Assembly: GCF_036226665.1 (NCBI RefSeq)
Contig: NZ_CP109007.1
Location: forward strand, 4,814,501 to 4,878,500
DNA length: 64,000 bases
From: Streptomyces sp. NBC_00691
Lineage (GTDB): Bacteria > Actinomycetota > Actinomycetes > Streptomycetales > Streptomycetaceae
Direction of reading: 5' to 3'
The translations under genes and the position numbers were made by a program. This document shows positions 16,677-27,200 of the stretch, piece after piece. Every line of letters starts with the position of its first letter. Position 1 is the stretch's first letter. The notes below the pieces were generated by a model that saw nothing but the letters and a program-made list of their open reading frames with translations, searched no databases and was not told where the DNA came from.

Positions 16677-19600
16677 TCAGTCGATGAGGAATTGGGCGGC
16701 CGTTGACCAGCCGTTGTCGTCGAATGCGCTGATGTCCAATCTGAACGGGACGTTCGAGCCCGGCAGGTAGCGGGGAATTGCCTGGTATAGGACGGTGTTT
16801 CCTTCTGCTACGTGGCTTCGGATTGAGTCCTGAAATGCTTCGATGGCGCCGTTATCGGTCTTGGTTTTCGTTCGCACGAGGTTCGATGGAGTGAGTCCGT
16901 CACCCCCCATCGATCTGGGGAGAAGATGGCCCCTGGTGTGACCAGGCGAGTTCTTTACGAAACCTGGCGGTAGAATTCTGCGGCCGGGACGGGTTCCCTT
17001 ACCGTGGCCCGGTTCCACTATGGCAGTCACGCCGGTTCGTCGTCCGTCAGGCAGCACTGTGCCATAGTCGGCGTCAACGCCTTGACAGTTGTGAACGAGA
17101 ACCGGAGCCGGGCCCGCCAGTACGTAGTACGTGTGGAAGTCCGCGACCGTCAGGTTGCGGACGTTCGCCGGCTGGGTCCAGGCCTGGACCGCGGTGATCT
17201 GGACGTGGGTGCCGGCGCTCGTGCGGAGCCACTGGCCCGGCTTCAGGTCCTTCGCGTCGATCCACTTGCGGAGCGACGGGACCCAGAACGGGTGGCCGTC
17301 CGTGGCCGTGATCGGGGCCGTCTTCGTGCCCTTGGCGCCGTCGATGTCGATCGTGACGCGGACGAGGTGCTTCTCGCCCTTTCCGATGATCGTCGCGGCG
17401 ACGTTCTTTCCGGTGGTCTCGCCGGTCTTCTCGTCCGTCGCGAGGACCTTGTCGCCCGGCTTCAGGTCCTTGATCGGCTTCGTGGAACCGTCGGCGAGGA
17501 GGACCTTCGTCTCCGGGGTGAAGCTGTTTCTGATGGGGCAGGAACCGGCGTCACCTCCTCCGCCGTCGGCTTTCTTCGCCGCGTCCGCCGCCGCCTCGTC
17601 GGCCTTTTTCGCCGCCGCCTTCGCCGCGTCCGCTTCCTTCTTCCAGTCGGCCATGTCCTCGGCGTACTTCGCCATGGCCGCGGCCTCGTCGTCCGCCCGC
17701 CTCAGGAGTCCGGTGGCCCAGCGGACCTCGTCGCTCCAGCGGTTGTACATCTTCCACGCGGTCTTGAGCGCCTTGAGGGTGCGTTTGGCCTTTGCCGCGA
17801 AGGGCATTGCGGCGTCCAGCGCGAGCGCCCCGCAGGCCCAGACATCGCCGCCGAGGCAGGCCTGGATGTCGTCGAATCCGCTGATGCCCTTGGCGACCTC
17901 CCACGCGATCTCGAGGATCACGTCCGCCTTGGACTTCTGCCGGATGTTCGACGCCTTCTTGACGTCGTCCTCGCTGACGGTCGTCGTCGGCTTCGTCGGC
18001 GGCGGTGCCACATATCCGGGAGCGTCGTTGCCGTCGCGTCCGCCGCCACTGCCGACCTGGGAGGGCGACTTGCCTTCGGTCTGGATCTTCCTCGTGCACT
18101 TCTCGTCGATGCAGAACGCCTCGCCCGACGGATCCGCGAAGGTGACCGGGCTGTTGTTCCCGTAGGTGTACGGGTTCATCGTCTGCGATTCGGCGATGTC
18201 CATCTTCGGGTCGACCGAGATGAACCGGCCCAGCGTCGGGTCGTACTCGCGTGCGCCCAGGTGGGTGAGGCCCGTCGACGCGTCCTTTGAACCGCCGAGG
18301 TAGCCCTTGTCATCCGGCCACATCGACGGGGCCGTGCCGCGGTCCTCGCCGTACGGGGTGAGTTTGCGGCGCGTCACCGCCTTCGTCGCCGCGTCGACCG
18401 AGGTCGTCGCGGTGCCGTTGCGGTCGGCGAGCAGGTACGACTTCTTGATCGTGCCGCCCTGGGCGACCTTGACCATGACCGGGCCGGCGGGGTGGGCGTA
18501 GTACCGGGTCGTCTTGGCGACCGCGCCCGCGGTGTCGAGCTGGAGCTCGGTGCCGGGCAGGTACAGCGTCGTGCCGCTCGGGTCGCGCTTGATGAGCCGG
18601 TTGCCGCCCGCGTCGTAGACGTAGGAGGTCTCCTGGCTGCCGGCGGTCACCTTCTCGAGGTGGCCCTCCACGTCCCACAGCAGGCTCTTCGTGTCGCCCT
18701 GGACCGTCCGCGACGTGGTGTTGCCTGCGTCGTCGTAGCCGAAGGTCTCCTCACGCGCGCCCTGCGGGCCCGTCGTGTCGACCTTCGCCAGCCGGCTCTT
18801 CGTGGGCAGTCCGGTCGCGTAGGTGTACGCGCGCTGGACGTTCTTCGTGGTGTCGCCGAGCGGGTCGTGCTTCGTCTCGCTGAGGCGGTTGCCGACGGCG
18901 TCGAAGGTGTACGAGTGCCAGTAGGCGTCCGGGCCGCCGACCTTCGGCGCCGTGCCGGGGCCGGACGCGCCGGGCTTGAGCGCGCAGGCGTCGCTTCCCG
19001 TCCAGGCGTCCGTCATGCGGCGGAGGTGGTCGTAGGCGAAGCACTGGACGTCGGTGGTGGCCGGCGTCGGGTTGTCGCCTGTCGTCTCCGTGATCCGCTG
19101 GATGTTGCCGACGGCGTCGTAGTCGGTCACCACGTCGTTGAGCGTGACCGTGTCGACGGTGCCGACTTCCTGGTGGTTCGTCGTGCGGGTGACCCGGCGG
19201 GTCTGCTCGTCGAACACGTTGCTGGTGATCAGCGCCTTGCCGGCCGAGTCGACCCGGGTGCGCACCACGTCACCGAGCGAGGTGTACTCGGTCGCCGCGA
19301 CGAAGGTGCTGGTCCCGACCGCCATGGTGGAGACGGCGTCGAGCGCGTTGTACCCGACCGACACCGTTTCCGTGGGGAGCCCGCCGACCGCGGGATGCGT
19401 CGTGGACTCCGGCAGGCCGGTGCGCGAGCTGTACGTGTTGGTGTACTTGTACGTGCCGGCGAGCTTGCCCTCGGCGGCCGGGATCGTCACCGTGGTGCTC
19501 TTGGGCCGGTACTCGGCGTCGTACGCGGTGACGGCCTGGGTGTAGGCGTTCGTGCCCGTGTCCGTGGTGACGTAGCGGGTCGAGGAGGCCGGGAGGCCCA

Positions 19601-22600
19601 GGGCGCCCGGAACCGTGTCGTAGGTCTGCGACGTCAGCATCGGCCCGGCGAGCGAGCCCTCGTGCGTGGCGGTGACACGGCCCAGCGCGTCGTACGCCAT
19701 CGCGATGGTCCGGGCGGGCGTCCGCCCGTCCGTCAGGGAGACGACGCGGTCACCCTTGTCGTACGCGAGGGAGGTCGTGCCCTTGTCGGGGTCGGAGGTC
19801 GACTTCACGCGGCCGCGGAGGTCGTAGGTCTGCGACCACTTGTTGCCGGCCTGGTCGGTGACCGTGTCCAGCTGTCCCTTGCGGGTGTACGAGTAGCTGA
19901 TCTTGTCGTAGGCGCCGGAGGGGCCGCTGCCCTTGTACTGCCGCAGCTCGGTCTTCCGGCCCTGCGCGTCGAGGAGCGCCATCGTCGGCGTCTCGCCGGC
20001 CGGCGGGTCGACCGCCGTCCAGTCACCGCCGTACGTGGTGCTCGTCCGCCAGGTCTCCAGGCCCTTGGACCGGGCGATGGTGTCGGTCGGCCGTCCGACG
20101 CCGTCGTACAGCGTCACCGTGGAGGCGGGAACGGTGTTGTCGGTGGGCGGGAACATCGTCGCGGTCGGGCCGCTGGCGCTGTTGTAGTAGCCGCCGTTCT
20201 CCTTCCAGACCCGCCCGAGGCTGTCGTAGAAGGTGTCCGTGACGACCCGGCCGCCGTTCATCGCCGGGTTCTGGGTCTGCCGCAGGCGCAGCGCGCCGTC
20301 GTAGAAGTCGTAGCTGACCCGGTAGGTGCCGTTCTCGAGGAGCCGCTTGTTGGTGATGACGACCGGGGCGTTCTGGCCGACGGTGTAGTCGAACTCCGCG
20401 TCCGGCGTGGTGGTGGTCGGGTTCCGGTCGGGGGACCAGACCTTCTTCATCCGGCCGAGGGCGTCGTACTCCATGACGGTCTTGCGGCCGTTGGTGTCGG
20501 TCTGCGAGAGCGGCAGGCCGCGGCCGGGGTCGACCTCGGTGGTGGCCGTGTGGCCGAGGGTGTTCGTCGTGACGGTCTTGGTCACGACCGAGCCGGCGGC
20601 GGGTGTGTAGGCCGTCGACGTGGTCTTGCCGTAGACGTCGGTCGCGGAGGTGATGCGGCCATACCCGTCGAAGGTCGAGGTGCCCGACAGGGTGTACTGC
20701 GGGACGTCGTCGACGTAGCCGGAGAGCGACTCGCTCTTCACGACGTTGCCGACGGCGTCGTACGCGACCTTGGCGTCGGAGACGACGTCGGCGGGGCGTG
20801 CGGGCGTGGCGTCGCACGCCTTGGCGACCGTCTCCACGCGGGTCTGCTGGGACTTGAACCACTTGGCGGTGTCGTCGAGGTACTCGAACCGCGTGCACTG
20901 GTCGTCGCCCGCGTCGGTGGTGTCGCCCTTGGTCCAGGTCCAGGTGACGCGACCGCTGTCGTCGTAGCCGTGCTCGACGGCGGTGCGGCGTTCGCCGCGG
21001 CCGCCCGACAGGATCGTGCGGGAGGAGGTGGACTTCTGGCCCTGGACCCAGGCCTCCATGGGCGCGGCGCCGGTGGCGGAGCGGTTCCGTGTGGCGACCG
21101 GGCCGTGCAGCCACGGGGTGTTGATCGTCGCGGAGTGCAGGGAACCCGAGACGCCGTCGAAGTACTGGGTCTCCCGGACCTGGCCGGCGAGCATCGGGTG
21201 GTCGTCGACGGAGGTGTTCTCGGAGTCCGTCACCTGGACCGAGCGGCGGGTGCCGTCGGCCTTGAGGTCGCCGTCGAGGCCCCGGTAGAAGAGGCTCTCC
21301 GTGCGGGTGCGCACGTCGGGCAGGACGCCGTTGAGGACGCGGACCCTGGAGTAGCCGCGGTACACCGACCAGGTGCGGGCGGGCTTGTTCGTCAGCTCGC
21401 TCGCGTCGTCGTACGCCCAGGCGGGCGTGCCGATGTACTCGTAGTTGGCCTCGCGGGTCGGCGAGGTGCCGTTCTTGTCCTCTTCCCGGACCTGGTCGAC
21501 GCGGTGCTTGTGGAACCAGTCGGTGGAGTAGACCTTCTTGAGACCCGTCGGATCCGTCGGGTCGTTGGTCTCGTTGACGACGGGGTAGCAGCGCAGGGTG
21601 TTGCTGTCCGGTGCGGACGGCAGCTTGACGGAGCCCGGGACGGTGGAGCACTCCGTGGGCGCGTACACGACGACCGTGCGCGCACCCGTCTCGGTCTGCA
21701 CCTGCTGGACGCGCCAGCGCAGGTACGGCGGGTTTCCGTCGGTGTTGTTGTCGACGCGGTTGGGCAGCTGGATGCCCGTGAAGGTCACGGCGGGCAGGCT
21801 GATGGCCGTGCCGTTCTGCCCGGTGCGCTGGATGCTCTTCAGCCAGAGCGGGTACTCGCCGTTGACGGAGCCGTCACCCGTGGACTGGAAGTCCTGGTCC
21901 AGGGTCCAGGTGTCGACCGGGGTCGGGACACCGTTCTTGAGGACCTTGGTGGTGATGCTCCTCAGCAGCTTGCGGGTGAAGAACGCGGGCGAGTAGCGGT
22001 CCGTACAGGTCTCGCCGGAGGCGCAGAGCTGGTCGGCGGGTACGTCCGGCCAGTTCCTCGCGACCTCGGTCGAGGACTTCGAGGTGAGCTTGGACTCGGC
22101 GCAGTCGAAGGTCTGCGTGACGACGCAGCGCTCGCGGGCGTCGTAGGCCACCTCGGCGGGTGCCGCCGCGAAGAGGTCGTCGGAACGGAGGCCGTACGCG
22201 GCCCGCTTGAGCCAGCTGCCGCGGTCGTAGGCGCGGGCGGTCGACGTGCCGGTGGAGGTGACGTTGGAGCCGTAGTAGTTGGACTCCTTGCCGTACCAGT
22301 ACGTCAGGGCGTTGCCGCGCGGGTCGACGACGTAGTCGAGGTTCCAGCGGTAGGTCTGGTCACAGACCGAGGCGGCGTAGCCGGTGGCGTGGCAGGGCTC
22401 TCCCTCGTGGTTGCCGTAGACGGGCACGTTGAGGGCCGAGTTGGTCTCGGGCTTTCCGGCCGCCCAGCCGGGGAGGTGGTTGAGGCCGAAGTGGTACTTG
22501 ACGCCCTCGGAGTTGGTGACGACCCAGTACTCGCCCTCCTTGTCGCCGTTCGTGGCGCCCGTCTCCAGTTCGACCTTGGAGCCGTCCTGGTTGGCGGGGT

Positions 22601-23819
22601 ACCACTTCTTGTCGGCGTCGTTGAGTACGAGCGCGGTGGAGGACCCGTTCAGGGAGAGGGTGACCATCGGAGGGCCGTGACAGAGGTCGCCCGTCGGGTG
22701 GGTCGTCGGGTTGTTGAACCCGCTGTCCTTCGCACGGTCCTCGGCACAGGCCACGTAGGTGCGCTCGATGAAGCTGGATCCGGTGTCCCAGCCGTCGCCG
22801 ACCCAGGACGGCTGCTGCGAGGTCGCGAGGGTGCGGCCGTCGATGCTGCCCGAGTTGTAGCCGATGGAGAGGGCCGGACCGGGGCCGCCGAGGGAGGAGG
22901 GGATCTCCATCGGGTAGGTCCAGGAGAAGTCACCCGTGGAACCGCCCGCCGACCAGGTGCCGGTGGGGCTGAGCGAGGTCGCCTTGTAGGTGCCCTTGGA
23001 GCCGGAGGCGCTCGCGGTGGCGGCGAGGACCATGGCCCCGGAGCCGGCCGCGGCGGAGCGTGCGGCGTAGGTGCCGGTCAGCGTGCCCGTCGCGGTGTCG
23101 TTGACGGTCGGCACGGGGACGGACGCCTGGCACTCCGGCTTCTGCGGCGTCGTCAGTGCGCAGCCGGGCATCGCGCTGAAGCGCAGGCGGGAGCCCCAGT
23201 CGCCGCCGTAGGCGTGGGCGAAGGCGCGGTAGTCCAGTTCGACGGAGACAGGGTTGGTGCCCTTGCCCTTGTCGGTGCGCTGGACGGAGAGGAGCAGGCC
23301 GCGGATTCCGGCCTTGCGGGCCGCCTCCTCGGTGTGGACGGAGACCTTCGCCGTGACGGCGGGGGCGTCGGCGGCGGGGGCGGTGGCGCCCTTGGCCGCG
23401 GCCGGGTTGCCGGCCGCGAGCCGGACCGGGAGCGATCCCGCGCGGGCCGAGGGGCCGACGGGGGCGGCCTTGTCCTGCTGGCCCGTGGCGACGCGCAGCG
23501 CGGACCGGGCGGTCCGGTCCGCCGCCGGGACGGTGGTCTCGGCGGTGGCCGGGGCCGGCCACTTCACGCCGGGGGCCGTCTTGAGGGCCGCGGCGCTGCT
23601 CTGGTCCTGCGGAGCGCGGGGCGGCTTGGTGGTCCCCCGCGCCGCCGGGACGTCGGTGACCTTCTGGAGTTCGGGGAGGCCCTTCCCTCCTGTGGTCTGC
23701 GCGGCCACGGGGGACAGGGACGCCCCTGAGGCCAGGAGGGCCAGGGCGAGTGCGGAAATTCCGGATCGCCATGTCCGTGACGTATGTCTGAAATGTTTTT
23801 TTGCATGCCGAAGTGGCAC
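16677..23819 (-). CDS. Secreted RHS/YD-repeat polymorphic toxin with HINT and nuclease tip
   Basis: A 2380-aa contact- or diffusion-type toxin. In order: basic n-region and Sec signal (SGISALALALLASGASLSPVAAQ, to about residue 42); an Ala/Pro-rich region; a SpvB-like N-part; many YD repeats (YDALGRM, YDAVGNIQ, YDAGGNRL); an RHS core ending GAREYDPTLGRFISVDP to TYGNNSPVTFADPSG (about 1800-1900); a pretoxin segment with DIQACLGGDVWACGALALDAA and an Ala/Lys/Asp coiled coil; a HINT domain (about 2091-2245) ending in VLVHNC; and a tip of about 135 residues with GHTRGHLLPRSMGGDG-x-TPSNLV. The RGH and Asn match DNA/RNA non-specific endonucleases (Endonuclea_NS_2 type), so the tip is probably a nuclease released by HINT cleavage. 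Start chosen at GTG 23819 (GGGTGGGGA upstream); GTG 23831 is possible. Confidence 0.88.
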   Translation of the reverse strand: MPLRHAKKHFRHTSRTWRSGISALALALLASGASLSPVAAQTTGGKGLPELQKVTDVPAARGTTKPPRAPQDQSSAAALKTAPGVKWPAPATAETTVPAADRTARSALRVATGQQDKAAPVGPSARAGSLPVRLAAGNPAAAKGATAPAADAPAVTAKVSVHTEEAARKAGIRGLLLSVQRTDKGKGTNPVSVELDYRAFAHAYGGDWGSRLRFSAMPGCALTTPQKPECQASVPVPTVNDTATGTLTGTYAARSAAAGSGAMVLAATASASGSKGTYKATSLSPTGTWSAGGSTGDFSWTYPMEIPSSLGGPGPALSIGYNSGSIDGRTLATSQQPSWVGDGWDTGSSFIERTYVACAEDRAKDSGFNNPTTHPTGDLCHGPPMVTLSLNGSSTALVLNDADKKWYPANQDGSKVELETGATNGDKEGEYWVVTNSEGVKYHFGLNHLPGWAAGKPETNSALNVPVYGNHEGEPCHATGYAASVCDQTYRWNLDYVVDPRGNALTYWYGKESNYYGSNVTSTGTSTARAYDRGSWLKRAAYGLRSDDLFAAAPAEVAYDARERCVVTQTFDCAESKLTSKSSTEVARNWPDVPADQLCASGETCTDRYSPAFFTRKLLRSITTKVLKNGVPTPVDTWTLDQDFQSTGDGSVNGEYPLWLKSIQRTGQNGTAISLPAVTFTGIQLPNRVDNNTDGNPPYLRWRVQQVQTETGARTVVVYAPTECSTVPGSVKLPSAPDSNTLRCYPVVNETNDPTDPTGLKKVYSTDWFHKHRVDQVREEDKNGTSPTREANYEYIGTPAWAYDDASELTNKPARTWSVYRGYSRVRVLNGVLPDVRTRTESLFYRGLDGDLKADGTRRSVQVTDSENTSVDDHPMLAGQVRETQYFDGVSGSLHSATINTPWLHGPVATRNRSATGAAPMEAWVQGQKSTSSRTILSGGRGERRTAVEHGYDDSGRVTWTWTKGDTTDAGDDQCTRFEYLDDTAKWFKSQQTRVETVAKACDATPARPADVVSDAKVAYDAVGNVVKSESLSGYVDDVPQYTLSGTSTFDGYGRITSATDVYGKTTSTAYTPAAGSVVTKTVTTNTLGHTATTEVDPGRGLPLSQTDTNGRKTVMEYDALGRMKKVWSPDRNPTTTTPDAEFDYTVGQNAPVVITNKRLLENGTYRVSYDFYDGALRLRQTQNPAMNGGRVVTDTFYDSLGRVWKENGGYYNSASGPTATMFPPTDNTVPASTVTLYDGVGRPTDTIARSKGLETWRTSTTYGGDWTAVDPPAGETPTMALLDAQGRKTELRQYKGSGPSGAYDKISYSYTRKGQLDTVTDQAGNKWSQTYDLRGRVKSTSDPDKGTTSLAYDKGDRVVSLTDGRTPARTIAMAYDALGRVTATHEGSLAGPMLTSQTYDTVPGALGLPASSTRYVTTDTGTNAYTQAVTAYDAEYRPKSTTVTIPAAEGKLAGTYKYTNTYSSRTGLPESTTHPAVGGLPTETVSVGYNALDAVSTMAVGTSTFVAATEYTSLGDVVRTRVDSAGKALITSNVFDEQTRRVTRTTNHQEVGTVDTVTLNDVVTDYDAVGNIQRITETTGDNPTPATTDVQCFAYDHLRRMTDAWTGSDACALKPGASGPGTAPKVGGPDAYWHSYTFDAVGNRLSETKHDPLGDTTKNVQRAYTYATGLPTKSRLAKVDTTGPQGAREETFGYDDAGNTTSRTVQGDTKSLLWDVEGHLEKVTAGSQETSYVYDAGGNRLIKRDPSGTTLYLPGTELQLDTAGAVAKTTRYYAHPAGPVMVKVAQGGTIKKSYLLADRNGTATTSVDAATKAVTRRKLTPYGEDRGTAPSMWPDDKGYLGGSKDASTGLTHLGAREYDPTLGRFISVDPKMDIAESQTMNPYTYGNNSPVTFADPSGEAFCIDEKCTRKIQTEGKSPSQVGSGGGRDGNDAPGYVAPPPTKPTTTVSEDDVKKASNIRQKSKADVILEIAWEVAKGISGFDDIQACLGGDVWACGALALDAAMPFAAKAKRTLKALKTAWKMYNRWSDEVRWATGLLRRADDEAAAMAKYAEDMADWKKEADAAKAAAKKADEAAADAAKKADGGGGDAGSCPIRNSFTPETKVLLADGSTKPIKDLKPGDKVLATDEKTGETTGKNVAATIIGKGEKHLVRVTIDIDGAKGTKTAPITATDGHPFWVPSLRKWIDAKDLKPGQWLRTSAGTHVQITAVQAWTQPANVRNLTVADFHTYYVLAGPAPVLVHNCQGVDADYGTVLPDGRRTGVTAIVEPGHGKGTRPGRRILPPGFVKNSPGHTRGHLLPRSMGGDGLTPSNLVRTKTKTDNGAIEAFQDSIRSHVAEGNTVLYQAIPRYLPGSNVPFRLDISAFDDNGWSTAAQFLID

Positions 23820-23862
23820 GTTGATCCCCACCCCTAATTCGTTGATCGAACGATTGGGGCGC

Positions 23863-23892
23863 AGGTTATGTGCGGCAGAGAACGGCAAACAA
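23863..23892 (-). promoter_or_regulatory. Candidate promoter of the RHS toxin gene
   Basis: Read on the minus strand: TTGTTT, 18-bp spacer, TAACCT, fitting the TTGNNN/TANNNT vegetative pattern. The transcript would start near 23856, giving a leader of about 37 nt to the GTG at 23819. The TGTGCG cluster overlaps it. Confidence 0.45.
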
Positions 23893-23930
23893 GGAGTATC
23901 TGTGCGCAGCCTATGTGCGGCCTGTGCGCA
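23867..23930. repeat. Cluster of TGTGCG motifs over the RHS promoter
   Basis: TATGTGCGGC occurs twice (23867-23876 and 23912-23921) and CTGTGCGCA twice (23900-23908 and 23922-23930), so TGTGCG appears four times in 64 bases. The copies overlap and flank the -10/-35 candidate of the toxin gene. Spacing is irregular (33, 11 and 10 bp). They may be binding sites of an unknown regulator. Confidence 0.5.
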
Positions 23931-24211
23931 AAAAGGGAGTGTCACGGCTATTTGCGTACACGTCGCGGGCAAGATCACTTGGAATATGTCAGGTCGTCCG
24001 AGATGCCATGGCCCGATGTCGGAGGCGCCTGCTACAAAGCAGCCTGAACCACTCCGTTCGGCCTCTGGGTGATCGCGCAAGGGGGACGCTTCCACCGGAT
24101 GACAGGGGAAGGCCGCGCCGTCCTGGGGGAACGGAATTAACCATCGAGAATGGGGACGGAACCCACTTCATGTCAGTTTTCAGATCGAGAACTTCCGACC
24201 CCGGGGGGGTC

Positions 24212-27200
24212 ATGAGGAGAGGGCTCTCGGCAGTCGTCGTCGCGACGATGTCCGCAGGGCTCCTTTCCGCGGCACCGACCGGGAGCGCCACCGCGGCGAC
24301 ACCGGCGAGCGAGAACGCTCCCGCCTCCACGCAGGCGGAGCGGGAGACCCGGGCGACGGCGCAGGCCCTCAAGGAGGCCAAGCGCACCGGCGACCCCGTG
24401 GAGATCGCGTCCCGGCGCACCGAGACCGACGAGGTGTACATCAACCCCGACGGCACGGTCCGTGTCGACCGGGCGATCCTCCCGGTCCGGGTCCGCCAGG
24501 GCGGCAAGCTCGTCGACATCGACCCCGTGCTCGCGCAGCGCTCCGACGGCCGCGTCGCCCCCAAGGCGTCGGCGATGTCCGTCACCTTCTCCGGCGGCGG
24601 CGACGACGTCTTCGCGACCATGCTCCGCGAGGGCCGCACCGTCACCCTCACCTGGCCGCACGGCAAGCTGCCCAAGCCCACGGTGAGCGGCCGGACCGCC
24701 ACCTACGCGAACGTGCTGCCGGGCGTCGACCTCACCGCCACCGCGGACGACGTCTCCTTCTCGCACGCCCTGGTCGTCAAGACGCCGGCGGCCGCGAAGA
24801 ACAAGGCCGTCAGGTCCGTCGACTTCGGCGTGAAGACGAAGGGGCTCCAGCTCGCCTCGGACGCCACGGGCGGGATAGCCGCCAGGACCCCCTCGCTCAA
24901 CTCCGTGTTCTCCGCTCCGCAGCCGCAGATGTGGGACTCCGCCGGCACCGAGGCGGCGACCCCGGTCGACACGAAGACCCCCAAGAGCGCCCGGCCGGCC
25001 GCCCGGTCCCTCCAGGACACCCTCGACGGCGCCACCGAAGGCAGCCGGACGGCCAAGCTGGGCGTGAAGCTCGGAGCGGGCAGGATCACCCTCACTCCCG
25101 ACACCGCGCTCCTCGACGACCCCAAGACCGTGTTCCCGGTCGTCATCGACCCGACGTGGATGCCGGTCGCCTGGAAGAACGCCTGGTCGATCGCGTACAA
25201 GCACACCGCGGTCTCCAACTCCGAGAACACCGTCTACTACAACGGCGGCACCATCTCGGACTCCGCGCGTGTCGGTTACGCCAACGACACGACCAGGGGC
25301 GGCACCGTCCGCGCCAACACGTACTTCAACATCCCCGTCGCGAACCTCTGGAACAAGGACGTCATCGAGTCGACGCTCCGCATCCAGCAGACGCACGCCG
25401 GCTCCTGGTCCTGCAAGTCCGGTGACGTACTCGTGCGGACGATCGGCAAGAGCCTGCCGAAGAACATCACCTACAACAACCAGCCCGCCTGGGGCGCGAT
25501 CGTCGACTACTCCGGCAAGTCGTTCGGCGGGCGCAACTGCCCGTCGGACACCGCCGGCCTCGTGGAGTTCGACGTCACGGACGCGATCACCGACGCCGCC
25601 GCCTCCGGCTGGGGCAACTGGGCGTTCGTCCTGACCTCGAAGTCCAACGCCATCGACACCTCGTGGCGCAAGTTCGACCCCAGCTCGGCGCGGGTCTCCA
25701 CCAGGTACAACACCGACCCGGGCCGGCCGAAGACGTCGATCGACCCGTCGCTCCCGTGCGCGGGCGGTGTCATCGGCACGACCGACGAGATCGTCCTGAA
25801 GGCCACCGGCCTCAGGGACGACGAGGACACCAACCTGACGGTCGAGTTCCGGTACGCGCTGAACGGCGCCAAGACCTCCACGCCCAGGCCCGTCGCCGCC
25901 ACCAGGGGCGGCACCGCCATGCTGCGCATCGTGGCGGGAACGACCCTCCCGGCCGGCACGTACTGGTACGACGCCATCGTCAAGGACGGCACGGGCAGCG
26001 GCGACTGGGCCGGCCGCTGCTACTTCACGTACGACTGGAAGCCGCCGAAGTACGCGCCGAAGGTCACCTCGTACCAGTTCCCCGAGCACACCCTGACGAC
26101 CAAGCCCCCGGCGTGCGTCGGCGGTGTGGCCACCGGCGCGTGCAACATGCCGGCGCGGACGGACGGCACCTTCGTCTTCTCGATGGACTCCCGTGAGCCC
26201 GTCAAGGACGTCGTCGAGTACGTCTACTGGACGGACTTCGACACCAAGGAGAGGCCGGTGAAGCCCGCCGCCGCGGGCGGCTCGGTCAGCATCAAGGTCA
26301 AGCCGCTGAACGCCGGCCCCCAGTACCTGTACGTACGCGGCGAGGACACGGCCAACAACCGCTCCCCGGTGAAGTCGTACATGCTTCTGCCCACCCGCTC
26401 CGCGTCGCGCGACCGGCTGGGCGACCTGAACGGCGACACCATGGTCGACCTGGTCACCGTGGACCCCGGAACGGGAACCCTCTGGACGTACCCGGGCCGT
26501 GGTGACGGCACGTTCGGTGCGGGCGTGGCGGCCGACGACGCCTCCTTCGCCGCAGGTCCGGTGACGAACGGCGGCAGCTGGGACGACGTCGACTACTACG
26601 AGGACATCCTCGTCCTGCAGCCCGCGCCCGACAAGGCGGGCGTGTCCGAACTCTGGGCCTACCGGGGCGACGGCAGCGGCAGGCTGGCGGCCGCCAAGCC
26701 CGACGAGGACGCGAGCCGTCGTCTGAAGACCATCGACGAGGACGAGACCAACTGGGACGGATCCTCGGCGTCGGAGAACGCCCACTGGCGGACCGGAGCC
26801 GAGATCCTCTCCATCCCCAGCGTCAACGACGACGACGAGAACGGCGCGATCGACGACGGGGACAACCCCGATCTGCTGGTCAAGGAAGGCGCCTCGCTCT
26901 GGCTCTACCTGGGCAGCCGCGGTGGCAACATCCTCGGGGCCCCGATCGCCCTCGGCAACGCCGACTGGCAGGACATGACCGTCATGACCCCCGGTGACCT
27001 CGACAAGGACGGCCTGCCGGAGATCTGGGCCCGGGACAAGGTCAAGGGCACCGTCCACGAGTACCGGAGCAGGAAGCCGGCGACGCCCGACCCGAGCGGC
27101 GTCGCCATCGACCTCGCACTGTTCAGCGACGCGACGGTCCGGTCGACCTCCATCGACACCGGCTTCACCGGCACCGCCTACCCGCACCTCGCCACCACCG

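Larger units (their letters stand above)
23820..24211. other. Divergent regulatory region between RHS toxin and its giant neighbour
   Basis: About 390 bp without a convincing gene; it is less GC-rich than the coding sequence on either side. It contains a minus-strand promoter candidate (23863-23892), a cluster of four TGTGCG motifs (23867-23930), a near-palindrome CGTTGATCGAACG (about 23840-23852) and a plus-strand half with no clear promoter. Both large secreted proteins start from this region, so a common regulator could control both. Confidence 0.6.

Noticed and set aside
18492-23729. Very long plus-strand open frame opposite the RHS gene
   Set aside because: Its translation is Arg/Gly/Val-rich without conserved domains; it is the antisense frame created by high third-position GC. 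The minus strand reads as a clear RHS protein.
23841-23851. TTGATCGAACG in the RHS gap, similar to the TGATCGAA operator of the sugar regulon
   Set aside because: Only a single half site with no matching partner at the right distance and a different promoter layout; probably chance similarity.
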